Source of the DNA: Tenacibaculum agarivorans
GTDB lineage: Bacteria > Bacteroidota > Bacteroidia > Flavobacteriales > Flavobacteriaceae
Reading direction: 5' to 3'
Length of the DNA stretch: 49,105 bases
Assembly (NCBI RefSeq): GCF_001936575.1
Contig: NZ_MSMP01000035.1
Coordinates: 1-49,105 of the forward strand
The notes below the pieces were generated by a model that did no database searches, was not told the origin of the DNA, and saw nothing but the letters and a program-made list of their open reading frames with translations. Positions 40,762 through 49,105 of this stretch are shown here, piece by piece. A program made the translations under genes and the position numbers. Position 1 is the first letter of the stretch; each line of letters begins with the position of its first letter.

Positions 40762-43128
40762 TTATTTGTTTTTTTCTTTAGGTGGAAAAATCTTAAACTT
40801 TGTTTCTTTTAATACCTTTTGGTTTGCTATTTTTCTTTCAAAAGAAAGAAGTAGAGAAGGTAGTAATAATAGATTAGAAACCATAGCAAGTAAAAGAGTA
40901 ACAGATACTAGACCTCCTAATGCAATGGTACCTCCAAAACTTGAAACTGTAAAAACTAAGAAACCAAAGAATAATACAATAGAAGTATAAAACATACTTA
41001 CCCCAGTCTCTTTTAGTGCAGCATAAACTGCTGGTTTTATTCTCCAATTATTTGCTAGTAGTTCTTGACGATATTTAGCTAAGAAGTGGATAGTGTCATC
41101 CACGGAAATACCAAAGGCTATACTGAATACTAAAATAGTTGAAGGTTTTATCGGAATATCAAAGAATCCCATTAATCCTGCTGTCATTAATAATGGAAGC
41201 ATATTAGGAATCAATGAGATTAATATCATTTCTAATGACCTGAACATCCATGCCATGAAAATTGAAATTAAAATAATGGCAAGTGATAAAGATATCACTA
41301 GGTTTCGAATTAAATAATTTGTTCCTTTCAAGAAAACTAATGCTTTACCAGTCATAGAAACATTGAATTTCTCTTCTGGGAATTGTTTTTTAATTACTGC
41401 ATTTAAGCGTTCTTGTATGATATCCATTTTATCAGTACCAACATCTTTCATAAATGTTGTAATACGAGCATAACGACCTGTGCTGTCTACAAAGTTTTTT
41501 AACATGCCAGCATTACTGTCAGAGTTTTTGGTATATGCAAATATGTAACTTTTCTCCTGATTGGTAGGTAACTGATAATATTTAGGATTTCCTTTATAAT
41601 ACGCCTGTTTTGAATATTTTACTAAATTATTTACAGAAATTGGTTTTGATAATTCTGGAAATGTTTCAATAGTTTCATTTAACTTTTCCATTTTTTTCAG
41701 TGTAGATAATTTCATTACCCCTTTTTCTTTTTTAGTATCAACTAAAATTTCTAAAGGCATAATACCACCAAATTCATTTTCAAAGAACTTAATGTCTTTA
41801 TAAAACTGTTTTCCTTTTGGCATATCCTCAATTAAGCTCCCAGAAACTCTAATTAAGGTAAGTCCAGCCATACTTAAAATGATAATTATGACTGTAGTAA
41901 TATAAATGGTAATTCTTTGATTTCTTACAGCACTTTCCATCCAATTTACCACATTTTCCATCCATCTTTTTTCTAAGTGATTCAAATGCTTTTTCTGAGG
42001 TAAAGGCATAAAACTGTATAGAATAGGAATGATAAGTAATGCTAAAATGAAAATACTGATAATGTTAATCGAAGCAAGAATACCAAATTCACGTAATAAT
42101 TGACTTTTAACAAAAACAAAAGTTGCAAAACCAGATGCTGTAGTAATATTAGTCATTAAGGTAGCATTCCCTATCTTAGAAATTACTCGTTGTAGTGATT
42201 TTGCTTGATTACCATGTTTTTTTACTTCTTGTTGATATTTATTGATTAAAAATACAGCATTAGGTACTCCAATAACTATAATTAAAGGAGGGATAAGTGC
42301 TGTTAAAACGGTTAATTCGTAACCTAATAAACCAATAAAACCAAAAGCCCAAACCACACCAACACCAACAACAAGTAACGTAATAAATGTTGCTCTAAAG
42401 GATCTGAAAAAGAAGAAGAATATGATAGCCGTAATTAACAAAGCGCCACCTACAAAAAGTAGCATTTCATCAGCAATATTCTTTGAATTTAAAGTTCTGA
42501 TATAAGGCATACCTGATATTCTAACTTGCAGGTTATTATCAGCTTCGAACTTTTCAACTTCAGGAATCAGAATTTGCTCAATAAAATCAGCTCTTTCAGG
42601 TGTGTTAACAATATCTTTTTTTAGATAAATAGCAGTTTGTATTGTTCCTTCCTCATTATAAAGTATGTTTTCATAAAAAGGGAGTTTCTCAAATAATTCC
42701 TCTTTTATATTTTCAATATCTTTCTGTTCAGTAGGTTCTTTTTCGAGTAAAGGACTAACAACAAACTTTCTTTTTTTTCTGTCTGCTTTTAATTTTTGAA
42801 TGTCAGTTATAGAAACTGTTAACTCAACTTGTGGATTTGAGTCTAGTTTTTTAGCTAATTTATTCCAAGCATTGAATTTTTTAACTTCAAAAACAGTGCT
42901 GTCTTTTAAACCAAGAATGATTAAATTTCCTTCTTCACCAAAAATTTCTAGGAATTTATTGTACTCTACATTGACTTCATGGTTTTCAGGTAATAGATTA
43001 GCTTCGGTATAAGAAAAGCGAATATGTTTTGTTTGAGTAACTAATAAAGCAGTAATTAAAATAATAAAAGCTAATACCAAGTAACGATTGCGTAGAATAA
43101 ATCCTGCGATTTTAGTCCAAAAAGTCAT
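40762..43128 (-). CDS. RND/MMPL-family transporter
   Basis: 788 residues with twelve predicted membrane helices in two homologous halves: helix 1 at about 14-30, a periplasmic domain to about 220, then a five-helix block (about 225-385). The second half repeats this pattern (helix at about 405-425, soluble loop to 600, helices to 765). Family marks are the sterol-sensing-like LLGYELTVLTALIPPLIIVIGVPNAVFL region in the first half (parts), and FSIAFGISVDDTIHFLAKYRQE in the second half with the proton-relay Asp pair. Likely exports a lipid or hydrophobic substance across the inner membrane with proton drive. Substrate unknown; no partner membrane-fusion or outer-membrane factor nearby. Confidence 0.87.
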   Translation of the reverse strand: MTFWTKIAGFILRNRYLVLAFIILITALLVTQTKHIRFSYTEANLLPENHEVNVEYNKFLEIFGEEGNLIILGLKDSTVFEVKKFNAWNKLAKKLDSNPQVELTVSITDIQKLKADRKKRKFVVSPLLEKEPTEQKDIENIKEELFEKLPFYENILYNEEGTIQTAIYLKKDIVNTPERADFIEQILIPEVEKFEADNNLQVRISGMPYIRTLNSKNIADEMLLFVGGALLITAIIFFFFFRSFRATFITLLVVGVGVVWAFGFIGLLGYELTVLTALIPPLIIVIGVPNAVFLINKYQQEVKKHGNQAKSLQRVISKIGNATLMTNITTASGFATFVFVKSQLLREFGILASINIISIFILALLIIPILYSFMPLPQKKHLNHLEKRWMENVVNWMESAVRNQRITIYITTVIIIILSMAGLTLIRVSGSLIEDMPKGKQFYKDIKFFENEFGGIMPLEILVDTKKEKGVMKLSTLKKMEKLNETIETFPELSKPISVNNLVKYSKQAYYKGNPKYYQLPTNQEKSYIFAYTKNSDSNAGMLKNFVDSTGRYARITTFMKDVGTDKMDIIQERLNAVIKKQFPEEKFNVSMTGKALVFLKGTNYLIRNLVISLSLAIILISIFMAWMFRSLEMILISLIPNMLPLLMTAGLMGFFDIPIKPSTILVFSIAFGISVDDTIHFLAKYRQELLANNWRIKPAVYAALKETGVSMFYTSIVLFFGFLVFTVSSFGGTIALGGLVSVTLLLAMVSNLLLLPSLLLSFERKIANQKVLKETKFKIFPPKEKNK

Positions 43129-43144
43129 CTAAAAAAAATTTGTG

Positions 43145-43152
43145 CAAAGGTA
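43145..43152 (-). promoter_or_regulatory. Putative -7 box of the RND/MMPL gene
   Basis: Minus-strand TACCTTTG fits TAnnTTTG and lies 17 nt upstream of the ATG at 43128. No convincing -33 element. Confidence 0.3.
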
Positions 43153-43173
43153 GTTTAAAATCATTGAAAAATT

Positions 43174-43203
43174 AAAAAAGAGCGTTTTATAAACACTCTT
43201 TTT
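43174..43203 (-). terminator. Terminator of the pyrH-frr operon
   Basis: A 14 bp stem (43174-43187 with about 43190-43203, one mismatch) with A and T tracts, 23 nt after the frr stop on the minus strand. Confidence 0.8.
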
Positions 43204-43226
43204 AATTAAAAATATTATTAGAAATA

Positions 43227-43781
43227 TTAAACAGTCATAATTTCTTTCTCTTTGACTGTGTATTTCTCGTCAATTTCTTTTACAAAATTATCGGTTAAGG
43301 TTTGAATATCTGCTTCTGCATTTTTCTTCATATCATCAGATGCATCTAACTTTTTAATTTCATTGTTAGCATCTTTACGAGCATTTCTAACACCTACTTT
43401 AGCATGTTCAGCTTCAGCTTTAGCTTGTTTTGCTAAATCTTTACGACGTTCTTCAGTTAATGGAGGAACGTTAATAATGATATTTTCACCATTGTTCATA
43501 GGATTGAATCCTAAATTAGCAATCATGATTGCTTTTTCAATCTCCTGCAACATGTTTTTTTCCCATGGCTGTATAGAAATTGTTCTTGCGTCAGGAGTAT
43601 TTACATTAGCAACTTGACTTAACGGAGTTTGTGATCCATAATAATCAACTTGAACATTAGCTAACATTGCAGGAGAAGCTTTTCCAGCTCTAATGCTTCG
43701 TAACTCTTTCTCTAAGTGAGAAATAGCGCTATTCATTGCTTCTTTTGTACTATCTAAGATAAATTCTATTTCTTCAGTCAT
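43227..43781 (-). CDS. frr: Ribosome recycling factor
   Basis: 184 residues, standard. With EF-G it splits the post-termination ribosome. Visible family parts: the long N-terminal helix (MNSAISHLEKELRSIRAGKASPAML), the PQ-like SIQPWEKNMLQEIEKAI region, PPLTEERRKDLAKQAKAEAE, and VRNARKDANNEIKKL. Lies 36 nt after pyrH on the minus strand, the classic pyrH-frr pairing, followed by a terminator. Confidence 0.97.
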   Translation of the reverse strand: MTEEIEFILDSTKEAMNSAISHLEKELRSIRAGKASPAMLANVQVDYYGSQTPLSQVANVNTPDARTISIQPWEKNMLQEIEKAIMIANLGFNPMNNGENIIINVPPLTEERRKDLAKQAKAEAEHAKVGVRNARKDANNEIKKLDASDDMKKNAEADIQTLTDNFVKEIDEKYTVKEKEIMTV

Positions 43782-43817
43782 TTCTTTAAAATTTAATTCA
43801 CACTCGTAAAATACGAT

Positions 43818-44528
43818 TTATTTGTGATCAACTATTGTTCCAATTTGTTCACCAGAAACTAATTTAAGTAAGTTTCCGTTTGTATTCATATCAAATACTA
43901 TAATTGGTAATTTATTTTCTTCACTAAGGGTAAAAGCAGTCATATCCATAACTTTTAAACCACGTTCAATAACATCCTTAAAAGTAATAGTTTCAAATTT
44001 AACCGCATCTTTGTTCTTTTCTGGGTCGGCATTGTAAATACCATCTACTCGAGTTCCTTTTAAAATAGCATCAGCATCTATTTCAATTGCTCTTAATACC
44101 GCAGCAGTATCTGTTGTAAAGTAAGGATTACCTGTACCAGCACCAAAAATAACTACTCTTCCTTTTTCCAGATGTCTAATCGCTTTTCTCTTAATATAAG
44201 GTTCAGCAACTTCTTTAATTTCTAAAGCAGTTTGCATTCTAGTATACACACCTTCATCTTCCAAAGCACTTTGTAGTGCTAATCCATTTATACAAGTAGC
44301 TAACATTCCCATATGATCTCCTTGTACTCTATCCATTCCATTTGCAGCTCCAGCAACACCTCTAAAAATGTTACCTCCACCGATCACTATGGCAACTTCA
44401 ATACCTTTTTCTACGACTTGTTTTATTTCTTGGGCATATTCCTTTAATCTGTTTGGATCGATACCATATTGACGATCTCCCATTAAAGCCTCTCCACTAA
44501 GTTTTAGAAGTATTCTTTTATAATGCAT
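43818..44528 (-). CDS. pyrH: UMP kinase (uridylate kinase)
   Basis: 236 residues from the ATG at 44528 (MHYKRILLKLSGEALMG), the family start; an upstream extension to 44576 runs through the promoter (44548-44577) and is not used. Amino-acid-kinase fold that phosphorylates UMP to UDP in pyrimidine nucleotide synthesis, usually inhibited by UTP and activated by GTP. Marks: KLSGEAL, VVIGGGNIFRG (written AIVIGGGNIFRGVA here), MGMLATCINGLALQ, VFGAGTGNPYFTTDTAA and the late VFDMNTNG. Operon with frr. Confidence 0.97.
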   Translation of the reverse strand: MHYKRILLKLSGEALMGDRQYGIDPNRLKEYAQEIKQVVEKGIEVAIVIGGGNIFRGVAGAANGMDRVQGDHMGMLATCINGLALQSALEDEGVYTRMQTALEIKEVAEPYIKRKAIRHLEKGRVVIFGAGTGNPYFTTDTAAVLRAIEIDADAILKGTRVDGIYNADPEKNKDAVKFETITFKDVIERGLKVMDMTAFTLSEENKLPIIVFDMNTNGNLLKLVSGEQIGTIVDHK

Positions 44529-44547
44529 AATTCTGTTGAAAGTTGTG

Positions 44548-44577
44548 CAAATATACAAAGTATTCATAATAAACAAA
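44548..44577 (-). promoter_or_regulatory. Promoter of the pyrH-frr operon
   Basis: On the minus strand TTTG (44577-44574), 18 nt spacer, TATATTTG (44555-44548). The start would be near 44541 with a leader of about a dozen nt to the ATG at 44528, which supports that start codon. Confidence 0.6.
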
Positions 44578-45101
44578 GTGAAACTCTAAAATGTAAAGTG
44601 TTCTTGTGGTTTGGTTGTAAGGGGTTGTTTTTTAGTTGTTTAAAAATTAATTAAGTATGTGTTTTTTTTAAAATACTACTAAAAAAAGAATCGTTTTTTT
44701 ATGATATTTACAGATATAACCTCTAAACCCTACTTACCCATGAAAAAAATTAATAGACTTCCAATTTAACAAGAATCAAGATAATTTGTTAAATAACAGT
44801 TTAATCACTTTCCATCAAAACTTTCCTGTTTAAACCACACCTGATAGTTTGATATTTTTTAGTTAACCAGTGGATTTGTTCATTGAAACAAAAGGGTATA
44901 TCTATAAAGTTATTATAACTACCGACGTCTGATTTTAAAGGGTGTGTACGCAATTACTTAACCAAAAGTTATTGTGAAAAGTAGTTGATAATCAAAATGT
45001 TAAAAAATGTTAAAACAATTGTTTTATGTTAAAGGATGATAATAAAAAAAAAGAAAAATTGTTGTCGTGTGTGAATTAATTCTCTAAAAATAAACCAAAT
45101 A
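44578..45101. other. Gene-free stretch before the beta-helix gene
   Basis: 524 nt, AT-rich, no terminator-like hairpin and no recognisable RNA. A nine-residue frame (MKKINRLPI, 44740-44769) has a leader-like upstream sequence (AACCCTACTTACCC) that resembles those of flavobacterial exported proteins. It may be a chance frame or the remnant of a lost gene start. Upstream of the 45102 ATG I see no clear TAnnTTTG box. Confidence 0.4.
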
Positions 45102-48100
45102 ATGAAAAAACATTCAAAACTTAAAAAATTATGCAAATTGTTAATATTCCTAATATATCTTGGAGTGCAATCAATTTATGCAAAGGATATTTACGTTTCT
45201 AAAAATGGAAACGATGCAAATCCTGGAACATCAACAAAACCATATTTAACCATACAAAAAGCATCGTCCGTAGCGCAACCGGGTGATGTAATAATTATTG
45301 GAGGTGGTACCTATGAGGAAATTATTAGGCCAGTTAGATCGGGTAGAGCTGGAGCACCAATTACATACGTTTCTAAGTTTGGAGAAAAAGTTATCATTAC
45401 AGCCATGCAAGCCTTGAGTGGATGGCAAAAGGACAAAGGATCTATATACAAAACAAAAGTTAACTGGGATTTAGGTCAAGAAAATTTCATCTTAAATGGT
45501 AATACCGCTATGGATTTAGCGAGATGGCCTGATAATACAGATGGAGATCCATTTACGTTGAATTCTAAAAGAAGTAAAGGGGGAAGTGATGGGAACACCA
45601 TAAATGCTTTTTTATTGTCTAATGAATTACCTAAAAAAGTTAAAAATTGGAAAGATGGTGTTGTTTTCTTCTATGGAGATAGACCTGGATCAGGTTGGAT
45701 TGCTTGGAAAGCAAAGATTACTAGCGGTTCTTCTGGAAAGATAAATTTCAAGCTAGATAAAAATCCAGATTGGATTAGAACTTTCCATCCACCAAAAGAT
45801 GGAGGCGATTTTTATATTGAAGGCTTAAAAGATATACTAGATTATAAAAACGAATGGTGGTTTGATAAAAACACAAAAGAGTTATTTGTTTTTATGGAAG
45901 GCGGTCAAGCTCCTGCTAACAATAAGATCAAGATGAGAAGGAGAACATTAACTGTCGACTTATCTAACAGAAGTTACATTGAAGTTAAAAATCTAGCGGT
46001 TTTAGGAGGGGAGATTAAAATGGATAATAAATCTAAAAACAATAGAATTTACGGAGTATCTTCATTTTACGGAAATCATACTGTAGGTATACAAAAAGGA
46101 TTTAGTGCAAATAAACAAAGTGTATTATTAGAAGGTAAAAATAATGTAGTTGAAAAATGTGAAATAGCGTTTGGAGCTGCTAATGGAATCAAAATTGGAG
46201 GAGATAATAATAAAATATTAAACTCTAGAATTCATGATTTCAATTATTTAGGATCATATGATGCGCCTATAAATGCTCGCGGAGGAAAAAACTCTGTGTT
46301 TAAAGGAAATACGATCTTTAGAGGAGGAAGAGATGGCGTTCAGTTCTTTAATAATAATAGTGTTTTTGAATATAATGATGTTTCTTACAGTAACTTAATT
46401 AACGATGATTGTGCTTTAATTTACACTGTTGGTGGGCCTCATAATGGAGAGATACATCATAATTGGTTTCATGATGCAGAAAGTAGAGGGAAACTAAGAA
46501 AGGCAGCAGGAATTTATTTGGATAATAATGCTGAAGCATTTTCTGTGCATCATAATGTGGTTTGGAATGTTGAATGGACTAACATTCAAATCAATTGGAA
46601 CGGAAAAGATATTAATGTTTTCAATAATACTTTCGCAAAAGCAAAAGGAGGAACAATGGGGTTCTGGCGTCGTAAAGCTGATCCGAAAAAAGGAAGGCCA
46701 AATCCAGATAAGCTAACCAATGTTAAAGTTTGGAATAACATTACAGATAAAGTAGCTACAGATCAAGGGGGAAACCAAGAAACTGAGAGAACTTGGGATG
46801 AACAAGCTAACAGGCAAAATAATTTAATTGACAGAAATTCTTTTGTAGATTATAATAACAACAACTTTAGATTGAAATCTGAAGGTAAAGCAGTAGATTT
46901 TGGTAGAGTAATCAATGGGATAACTAATGGTTACAAAGGAAAAGCACCAGATGTTGGAGCTTATGAATTAGGAGATACTTGGAAACCTGGAATTAATTGG
47001 AATCCTGCCTCAGGGCCAGCAGGTTTAGGATGTTATGGTTTGCCTGGAGAGCCTTGTAATACACCAGATATTCCTACAGATGATAGAGTAGATGCAAACT
47101 TAGCGAATGGAGTGTATTTTATTCAAGATATATCAGAAAAGGTAAGAATTAATAGCCCTAGTGGAAGAATTGTAAATACAGCAGATACTTCTAACGATAG
47201 TGCTAAATGGGAAATTACAAAGGTCAATAATTATTATACAATAAAAAACTTGAGGAATAATGAATATTTAGAAGTTCCTTATGCTGCTTGTAACAAGAAC
47301 GATACTTCTGAAAACCCTAATATTAATTTAGGTACGTATAATAGTACTGCTGGAAATCATCAAAAATGGAGCATCACTAAGTTAGGGGAAGATTACTTCC
47401 TTCAACCCTTACATTGTGAAAAAGTAGTAGATAGAAATGTCAATGGACAACCCATGCATTTATGGCCTTATTTTAAAGGAAATAAAAATCAAAATTGGAG
47501 AATTATAAGTGCAGAAGAAAAATGTACAGTTGATACAGAAATTTCTGGAGTATCTATAAGTGACGCAAAAGAAACTTCATTAACTGTAGTATTTGATGGA
47601 GTGAATGGAGCAAATACTTACGAGCTTAGAGCTTGGCCAAAAGGACAATTTACAGGAGATATAAATACACCAGCAGCAACTGCATACAAATCTGGAAATT
47701 CACCTTCATTAACTGTAGAAGGATTACAAGCAAATACAGAATATACCTTAATTTTAAGAGCAGTTTGTACGGCAGGAGGTACATCTAAACTAATACAAGT
47801 TGAAGGAAGTACTAAAGGAAATGATGTATTGAATTTTGTAAATGCACCAACTACAATTGAACCAGCAACTTCATATACATTTACTATTAATTATGAAGCA
47901 TCTACAGATAGAGAAATTGTAGTAGCTTTCTGGACGGCTACAAGTTGGGTAGCTCAAAGTACAGCCAAAGTAACTAAAGGAAAAGGAGAAACTACAGTAA
48001 CAGTTACTTTACCAGCAGCACCAGTAGAAGGAAAAGGATATATTTATAAAGCACATATAAAACCAGTAGGCGGATCATGGCAACAAGCCTTAGACTGGGA

Positions 48101-49046
48101 TCAAGTAAATAATGTTACGGTAGAAAAAACATATCAAGATAAAGTAGCTTTTGTAAATCCGAAGACAACTATTGTACAGGCAAAATCATATATGTTCGAT
48201 GTGAGTTATGAAGCATCAACAGACCGTGATATTATTGTGGAATTTTGGTCAGCAACATCTTGGTTAGGTGAAAAAAAAGTGAAAGTAGCCAAAGGAAAAG
48301 GAACTAGGCCAATTACAGTAGACTTGCCAAATTTACCTGTTGCAGGAACGGGATATATTTATAAACTTCATATTAGACCATTAAATGCAAACTGGCAAGC
48401 AGCTATAGATAGGGATCAGGTTAATGATGTTACAGTAACTTCTCAACGACAAGCATGTGGAGCTAATGCTTCCATTAGTGGAGTTAAATTTTTAGGAGGT
48501 ACAAGCAGTGCTATTACTGTAGCTTTTGACGAGTTAACAAATAGTAAAACATATGAGTTAAGAGCTTGGCCAAAAGGTCAATTTACAGGAAATATTAATG
48601 TACCTAAAGCAGTTTCATTTAAAAGTAGTAGTAGCTCACCTATAACTATATCAGGATTAAAGCCAGGAACTGCGTATACTTTGGTTTTAAGAGGACTTTG
48701 TTCTACAGGAGGAGGAACTAAATTATTCCAGATAGAAGGAACTACTGCTGGTAATGCCTCAAAGAACGTGATAGAAGATGCTAAAAATGAATTAGATAAA
48801 TTTGAAAGTGCCGTTTCAGTTTACCCTAATCCATTAAAATCTGACCATCTAACAATCTCTTTAGATGATAAAGAAGAAACTTCTAAAGTTTTTGTATTCG
48901 ATATTCAAGGAAAAGTACTATTCCAACAACAAATAAATGGGAAGAGTATAGATATAGAACGCACTAATTTTGGTGAATCAGGATTATATTTTATCAAAGT
49001 TGAACAAAATGAAAAGTCAACTATTAAAAAGATTATTGTTCAATAA
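45102..49046 (+). CDS. Large T9SS-secreted right-handed beta-helix protein with ricin-like, Fn3-like and repeated modules
   Basis: 1314 residues. Signal peptide to about residue 27. Residues ~28-640 form a right-handed parallel beta-helix (start DIYVSKNGNDANPGTSTKP, then PbH1-type turns such as NNVVEKCEIAFG, NNKILNSRIHDF, NSVFKGNTIFRGG), as in polysaccharide lyases and depolymerases; catalytic residues cannot be assigned. Residues ~665-805 are a ricin-type lectin module (HQKWSITKLG, NQNWRII). Then A1 (~806-905, Fn3-like, YELRAWPKGQFTGDI), B1 (~907-1010) and B2 (~1011-1112), both with YEASTDR-I-V-FW-ATSW and GYIYK-HI-P, then A2 (~1116-1225, YELRAWPKGQFTGNI). T9SS sorting domain at ~1235-1314 (VYPNPLKSDHLTI). 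Likely acts outside the cell on a polysaccharide. Confidence 0.88.
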   Translation: MKKHSKLKKLCKLLIFLIYLGVQSIYAKDIYVSKNGNDANPGTSTKPYLTIQKASSVAQPGDVIIIGGGTYEEIIRPVRSGRAGAPITYVSKFGEKVIITAMQALSGWQKDKGSIYKTKVNWDLGQENFILNGNTAMDLARWPDNTDGDPFTLNSKRSKGGSDGNTINAFLLSNELPKKVKNWKDGVVFFYGDRPGSGWIAWKAKITSGSSGKINFKLDKNPDWIRTFHPPKDGGDFYIEGLKDILDYKNEWWFDKNTKELFVFMEGGQAPANNKIKMRRRTLTVDLSNRSYIEVKNLAVLGGEIKMDNKSKNNRIYGVSSFYGNHTVGIQKGFSANKQSVLLEGKNNVVEKCEIAFGAANGIKIGGDNNKILNSRIHDFNYLGSYDAPINARGGKNSVFKGNTIFRGGRDGVQFFNNNSVFEYNDVSYSNLINDDCALIYTVGGPHNGEIHHNWFHDAESRGKLRKAAGIYLDNNAEAFSVHHNVVWNVEWTNIQINWNGKDINVFNNTFAKAKGGTMGFWRRKADPKKGRPNPDKLTNVKVWNNITDKVATDQGGNQETERTWDEQANRQNNLIDRNSFVDYNNNNFRLKSEGKAVDFGRVINGITNGYKGKAPDVGAYELGDTWKPGINWNPASGPAGLGCYGLPGEPCNTPDIPTDDRVDANLANGVYFIQDISEKVRINSPSGRIVNTADTSNDSAKWEITKVNNYYTIKNLRNNEYLEVPYAACNKNDTSENPNINLGTYNSTAGNHQKWSITKLGEDYFLQPLHCEKVVDRNVNGQPMHLWPYFKGNKNQNWRIISAEEKCTVDTEISGVSISDAKETSLTVVFDGVNGANTYELRAWPKGQFTGDINTPAATAYKSGNSPSLTVEGLQANTEYTLILRAVCTAGGTSKLIQVEGSTKGNDVLNFVNAPTTIEPATSYTFTINYEASTDREIVVAFWTATSWVAQSTAKVTKGKGETTVTVTLPAAPVEGKGYIYKAHIKPVGGSWQQALDWDQVNNVTVEKTYQDKVAFVNPKTTIVQAKSYMFDVSYEASTDRDIIVEFWSATSWLGEKKVKVAKGKGTRPITVDLPNLPVAGTGYIYKLHIRPLNANWQAAIDRDQVNDVTVTSQRQACGANASISGVKFLGGTSSAITVAFDELTNSKTYELRAWPKGQFTGNINVPKAVSFKSSSSSPITISGLKPGTAYTLVLRGLCSTGGGTKLFQIEGTTAGNASKNVIEDAKNELDKFESAVSVYPNPLKSDHLTISLDDKEETSKVFVFDIQGKVLFQQQINGKSIDIERTNFGESGLYFIKVEQNEKSTIKKIIVQ

Positions 49047-49066
49047 TCAAAATAGAAAATAGTTAT

Positions 49067-49102
49067 AACGCATCAATTATAATTTAATTGATGCGTTTTT
49101 TA
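49067..49102 (+). terminator. Terminator of the beta-helix gene
   Basis: Perfect 13 bp stem (49067-49079 with 49085-49097), 5 nt loop, T-run, 20 nt after the stop codon. Confidence 0.88.
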
Positions 49103-49105
49103 ATT

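Noticed and set aside
41093..41317. Plus-strand open frames inside the RND/MMPL gene and similar antisense frames elsewhere
   Set aside because: No coding character, no start context; shadows of the minus-strand gene.
44529..44576. N-terminal extension of pyrH
   Set aside because: It passes through the promoter at 44548-44577, and homologues begin at MHYKRILLKLSGEA.
1..49105. Prophage, transposase, integrative element or tRNA attachment site
   Set aside because: No integrase, transposase, phage structural gene, tRNA gene or direct-repeat boundary was recognised; the gene set looks chromosomal throughout.

Overview
The window is AT-rich chromosomal DNA of a member of the Bacteroidota, most likely a marine Flavobacteriaceae (Tenacibaculum/Polaribacter/Aquimarina-like; the genus is a guess). 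The basis is three large secreted proteins with C-terminal type IX secretion (T9SS) sorting domains, many signal-peptide lipoproteins, near absence of Shine-Dalgarno sites, putative promoters of the Bacteroidota type (TTTG/TTG, about 20 nt, TAnnTTTG), several TTG starts, and typical flavobacterial gene neighbourhoods. No rRNA, tRNA, CRISPR array, transposase or prophage gene was seen.

Layout. 1-2.5 kb (minus strand): two tandem paralogous lipoproteins with acidic 15-residue repeats, then methylmalonyl-CoA epimerase. 2.5-6.8 kb (plus): a lipoprotein of unknown family, flanked by copies of an intergenic repeat; then its non-lipoprotein paralogue in an operon with a membrane protein, a NarL-type histidine kinase and its response regulator. 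7-8.7 kb: rbfA and a LolC/E-type permease. 8.7-9.3 kb: a gene-free stretch with a duplicated ~100 bp element. 9.3-11 kb (minus): dusB and an overlapping SRPBCC/ArsR pair with two operator-like palindromes upstream. 11.2-13.7 kb (plus): the most interesting unit, a diverged Lgt-like membrane protein, a Tes-like (COG1964) multi-cysteine radical SAM enzyme and two tiny paralogous membrane proteins, all overlapping or nearly so. Then a Gfo/Idh/MocA oxidoreductase.

14.8-16.9 kb (minus): a tight operon of cytochrome c-like lipoprotein, YceI protein, OB-fold membrane protein and DUF5777 beta-barrel. 17.3-19.9 kb: lepA and a BI-1 family protein. 20-25.3 kb (minus): a five-gene operon of outer-membrane receptor, CPBP protease, LytS-type kinase, small membrane protein and LytTR regulator, which looks like an envelope signalling system. 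25.8-31.2 kb (plus): two T9SS cargo proteins, a metzincin protease with three chitin-binding-like modules and a BNR/Fn3/discoidin protein. 31.2-33.7 kb: a small secreted protein, a YugP-type membrane peptidase and L-asparaginase. 33.9-37 kb: ExbB, a membrane protein, two ExbD proteins and an outer-membrane barrel. 37-44.5 kb (minus): degenerate PAP2-like protein, rpoN, asnS, an RND/MMPL exporter, frr and pyrH. 45.1-49 kb: a 1314-residue T9SS-secreted beta-helix protein with lectin-like and repeated modules.

Overall it is a mix of housekeeping genes (translation, ribosome maturation, nucleotide and propionate metabolism) and envelope, secretion and signalling functions typical of a particle-degrading marine bacterium. 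All functional calls rest on reading the sequence and remembered family features; no database search was run.
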